DNA from: Dyadobacter sp. CY326
Lineage (GTDB): Bacteria; Bacteroidota; Bacteroidia; Cytophagales; Spirosomataceae
Direction: 5' to 3'
NCBI RefSeq assembly: GCF_021390515.1
Contig: NZ_JAJUXI010000003.1
Span: forward strand, 186,001 to 250,000
Length of the DNA stretch: 64,000 nt
Of the stretch, positions 62,939 to 64,000 are shown piece by piece. The notes under the pieces were generated by a model. The model worked only from the letters and a program-made list of their open reading frames with translations, was not told where the DNA came from and did not search any database. The first letter of the stretch is position 1; every line of letters begins with the position of its first letter. A program made the translations under genes and the position numbers.

Positions 62939-64000
62939 TTCTTTTCAAGCTTGGACATCACCCTTGTGGCCGTCGTCCCATGAATGAGAACGGATAACAA
63001 GACGATAAATGAAACGGTCGACCACAATTCGTCGCCCATATAAAAGGTTTCTTTTTGCAATGCAAAGGCGAGATAATAAAAAGATCCGACGCCGCGGATG
63101 CCATAAAAGCCAATTCCCATCCGTTCCTTGAAGTGCAATTTTGTGCCAATAAGCGCAATGAGTGAAGAAACCGGCCGGATCACGAGCAAAAAAAATGCTG
63201 CCAGTAACGCGTAGGACCAGGTTAAATGTTCCAGAATGCCATTGACCAAACTTCCACCGAAGATCAACAAAACGATTGCAACCAGGATTCGCTCCGTCTG
63301 ATCCGAAAAGCTGTGCAAATCCTTGTGAAATTCGTGATTGAGTTCATAATTACGAATCGTGAGCGACGCGACAAAAACCGAGACAAATCCATAAGCACCA
63401 AGGAGTTCCACCAACCCAAAAATCGAAAGAGCAGCTGCTACGGCAATGAATCCATCATTCAGGCTTATCGAATCCCGTTTTTCTGAAAAGTTGAAGATTA
63501 AATAAGCGACGACCCAGCCCAAACCGATCCCAAAGATCACACCGGCCCCGATTTTATATGCAAGATCAATGGTCAGCCATTCGCCCATCACTTCGCTGAA
63601 ATTCCCGGTTGCCGAACCGGCAAGCAAAATAGCCAGCCACGTGAAAGGAAACGCCATGCCGTCATTCATTCCGGCTTCGGCCGTAAGCGAGAAGCGGACT
63701 TCGTCCTTTATCTCACCCATAGGCGGCCCCACCTGCACATCTGCGGCCAAAACTGGGTCCGTGGGTGCGAGCACCGCTCCTAGAAGCAGGGCAGAAGCAA
63801 GGTCAAATTTTAGAAACCAGTAAGCAATAAAAGCCACCGCTGCAATGCATAGCACCATTGTGATAGTTAACATGCGAAACGGGACATTCCACGATTTAAA
63901 AGAAAATGGTTTGTCAATTTTCAAACCGGTCCCCATCAGCGAAATCACGACGACCAATTCTGTCAGGTGAATCGTCTGCACATTAAATAACAGCGGACTG
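62920..64000 (-). CDS. CPA1-type Na+/H+ antiporter (5' part cut by window edge)
   Basis: The reading frame is open to the end of the window; the first residues lie beyond it, so no start is called. The 360 visible residues have about ten transmembrane helices of the CPA1/NhaP type: LVVVISLMGTGLKIDK, LLLGAVLAPTDPVLAADVQ (the conserved PTDPV Asp), AEAGMNDGMAFPF (the ND pair of the ion-binding site) and FYGIRGVGSFYYLAFALQ. The family exchanges Na+ (or K+) for protons and controls pH and salt load. It is a different family from the CPA2 antiporter at 29-31 kb. It ends at an imperfect hairpin convergent with the GAF kinase. Confidence 0.92.
   Translation of the reverse strand, partial: SPLLFNVQTIHLTELVVVISLMGTGLKIDKPFSFKSWNVPFRMLTITMVLCIAAVAFIAYWFLKFDLASALLLGAVLAPTDPVLAADVQVGPPMGEIKDEVRFSLTAEAGMNDGMAFPFTWLAILLAGSATGNFSEVMGEWLTIDLAYKIGAGVIFGIGLGWVVAYLIFNFSEKRDSISLNDGFIAVAAALSIFGLVELLGAYGFVSVFVASLTIRNYELNHEFHKDLHSFSDQTERILVAIVLLIFGGSLVNGILEHLTWSYALLAAFFLLVIRPVSSLIALIGTKLHFKERMGIGFYGIRGVGSFYYLAFALQKETFYMGDELWSTVSFIVLLSVLIHGTTATRVMSKLEKKFSRNA

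Overview
The window looks like a chromosome segment of a Bacteroidota bacterium of the Cytophagales type, closest in style to Dyadobacter or Spirosoma. This is inferred from gene content, not from a database match. The signs are two SusC/SusD pairs, an ECF sigma/FecR/STN-type SusC regulatory set, GH95 and GH97 glycosidases, several promoters with the Bacteroidota -7 element TAnnTTTG, and AT-rich intergenic regions. No rRNA, tRNA, CRISPR array, prophage or complete insertion sequence was seen. About 45 genes are called, with the first and last cut by the window edges.

Layout. 1-5.3 kb: truncated CheB, a hybrid kinase, a lipoprotein and a ClC-CBS chloride channel. 5.5-9.2 kb: a MarR regulator with repeat operators, facing an ECF sigma/anti-sigma/two DUF4097 operon. 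9.3-13.3 kb: a stress-type four-helix protein, an unrecognised 330-residue protein and an ABC-type permease. 13.5-22.2 kb: a REPIN-like inverted repeat, a Crp-type regulator, a membrane protein, GH95, AraC, SDR, an NAD-binding protein and GH97. 22.3-31.4 kb: a signalling block of sensor kinase, receiver, receiver-adenylate cyclase and HD hydrolase, convergent with a transporter/HEAT/cyclic-nucleotide-binding fusion, then a cation/proton antiporter. 31.4-32.2 kb: a REP-associated tyrosine transposase (RAYT) flanked by palindromes, with a third copy of the palindrome at 54.35 kb. 32.2-41.6 kb: a sigma/FecR-controlled uptake operon (ECF, FecR, SusC, SusD, exported RraA-like protein, Tat-exported enolase-superfamily enzyme). 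41.8-51.2 kb: a sugar-dehydrogenase-like/cupredoxin fusion and a PA14/DUF1080-like protein, divergent from a second SusC/SusD pair. 51.2-64 kb: DNA polymerase I, an S9 peptidase, MetY, an LLM/WYL/FMN-reductase operon, DUF2147, a GAF histidine kinase and a truncated Na+/H+ antiporter.

The most interesting items are: (i) the RAYT with its palindromes, one of them a perfect 35-bp-arm hairpin that contains the transposase stop codon; (ii) the apparently self-contained cAMP module, where synthesis, possible turnover and an effector sit side by side; (iii) an exported dehydrogenase fused to a type-1 copper domain beside a SusC/SusD pair. All functional statements are read from motifs by eye and were not tested by search.
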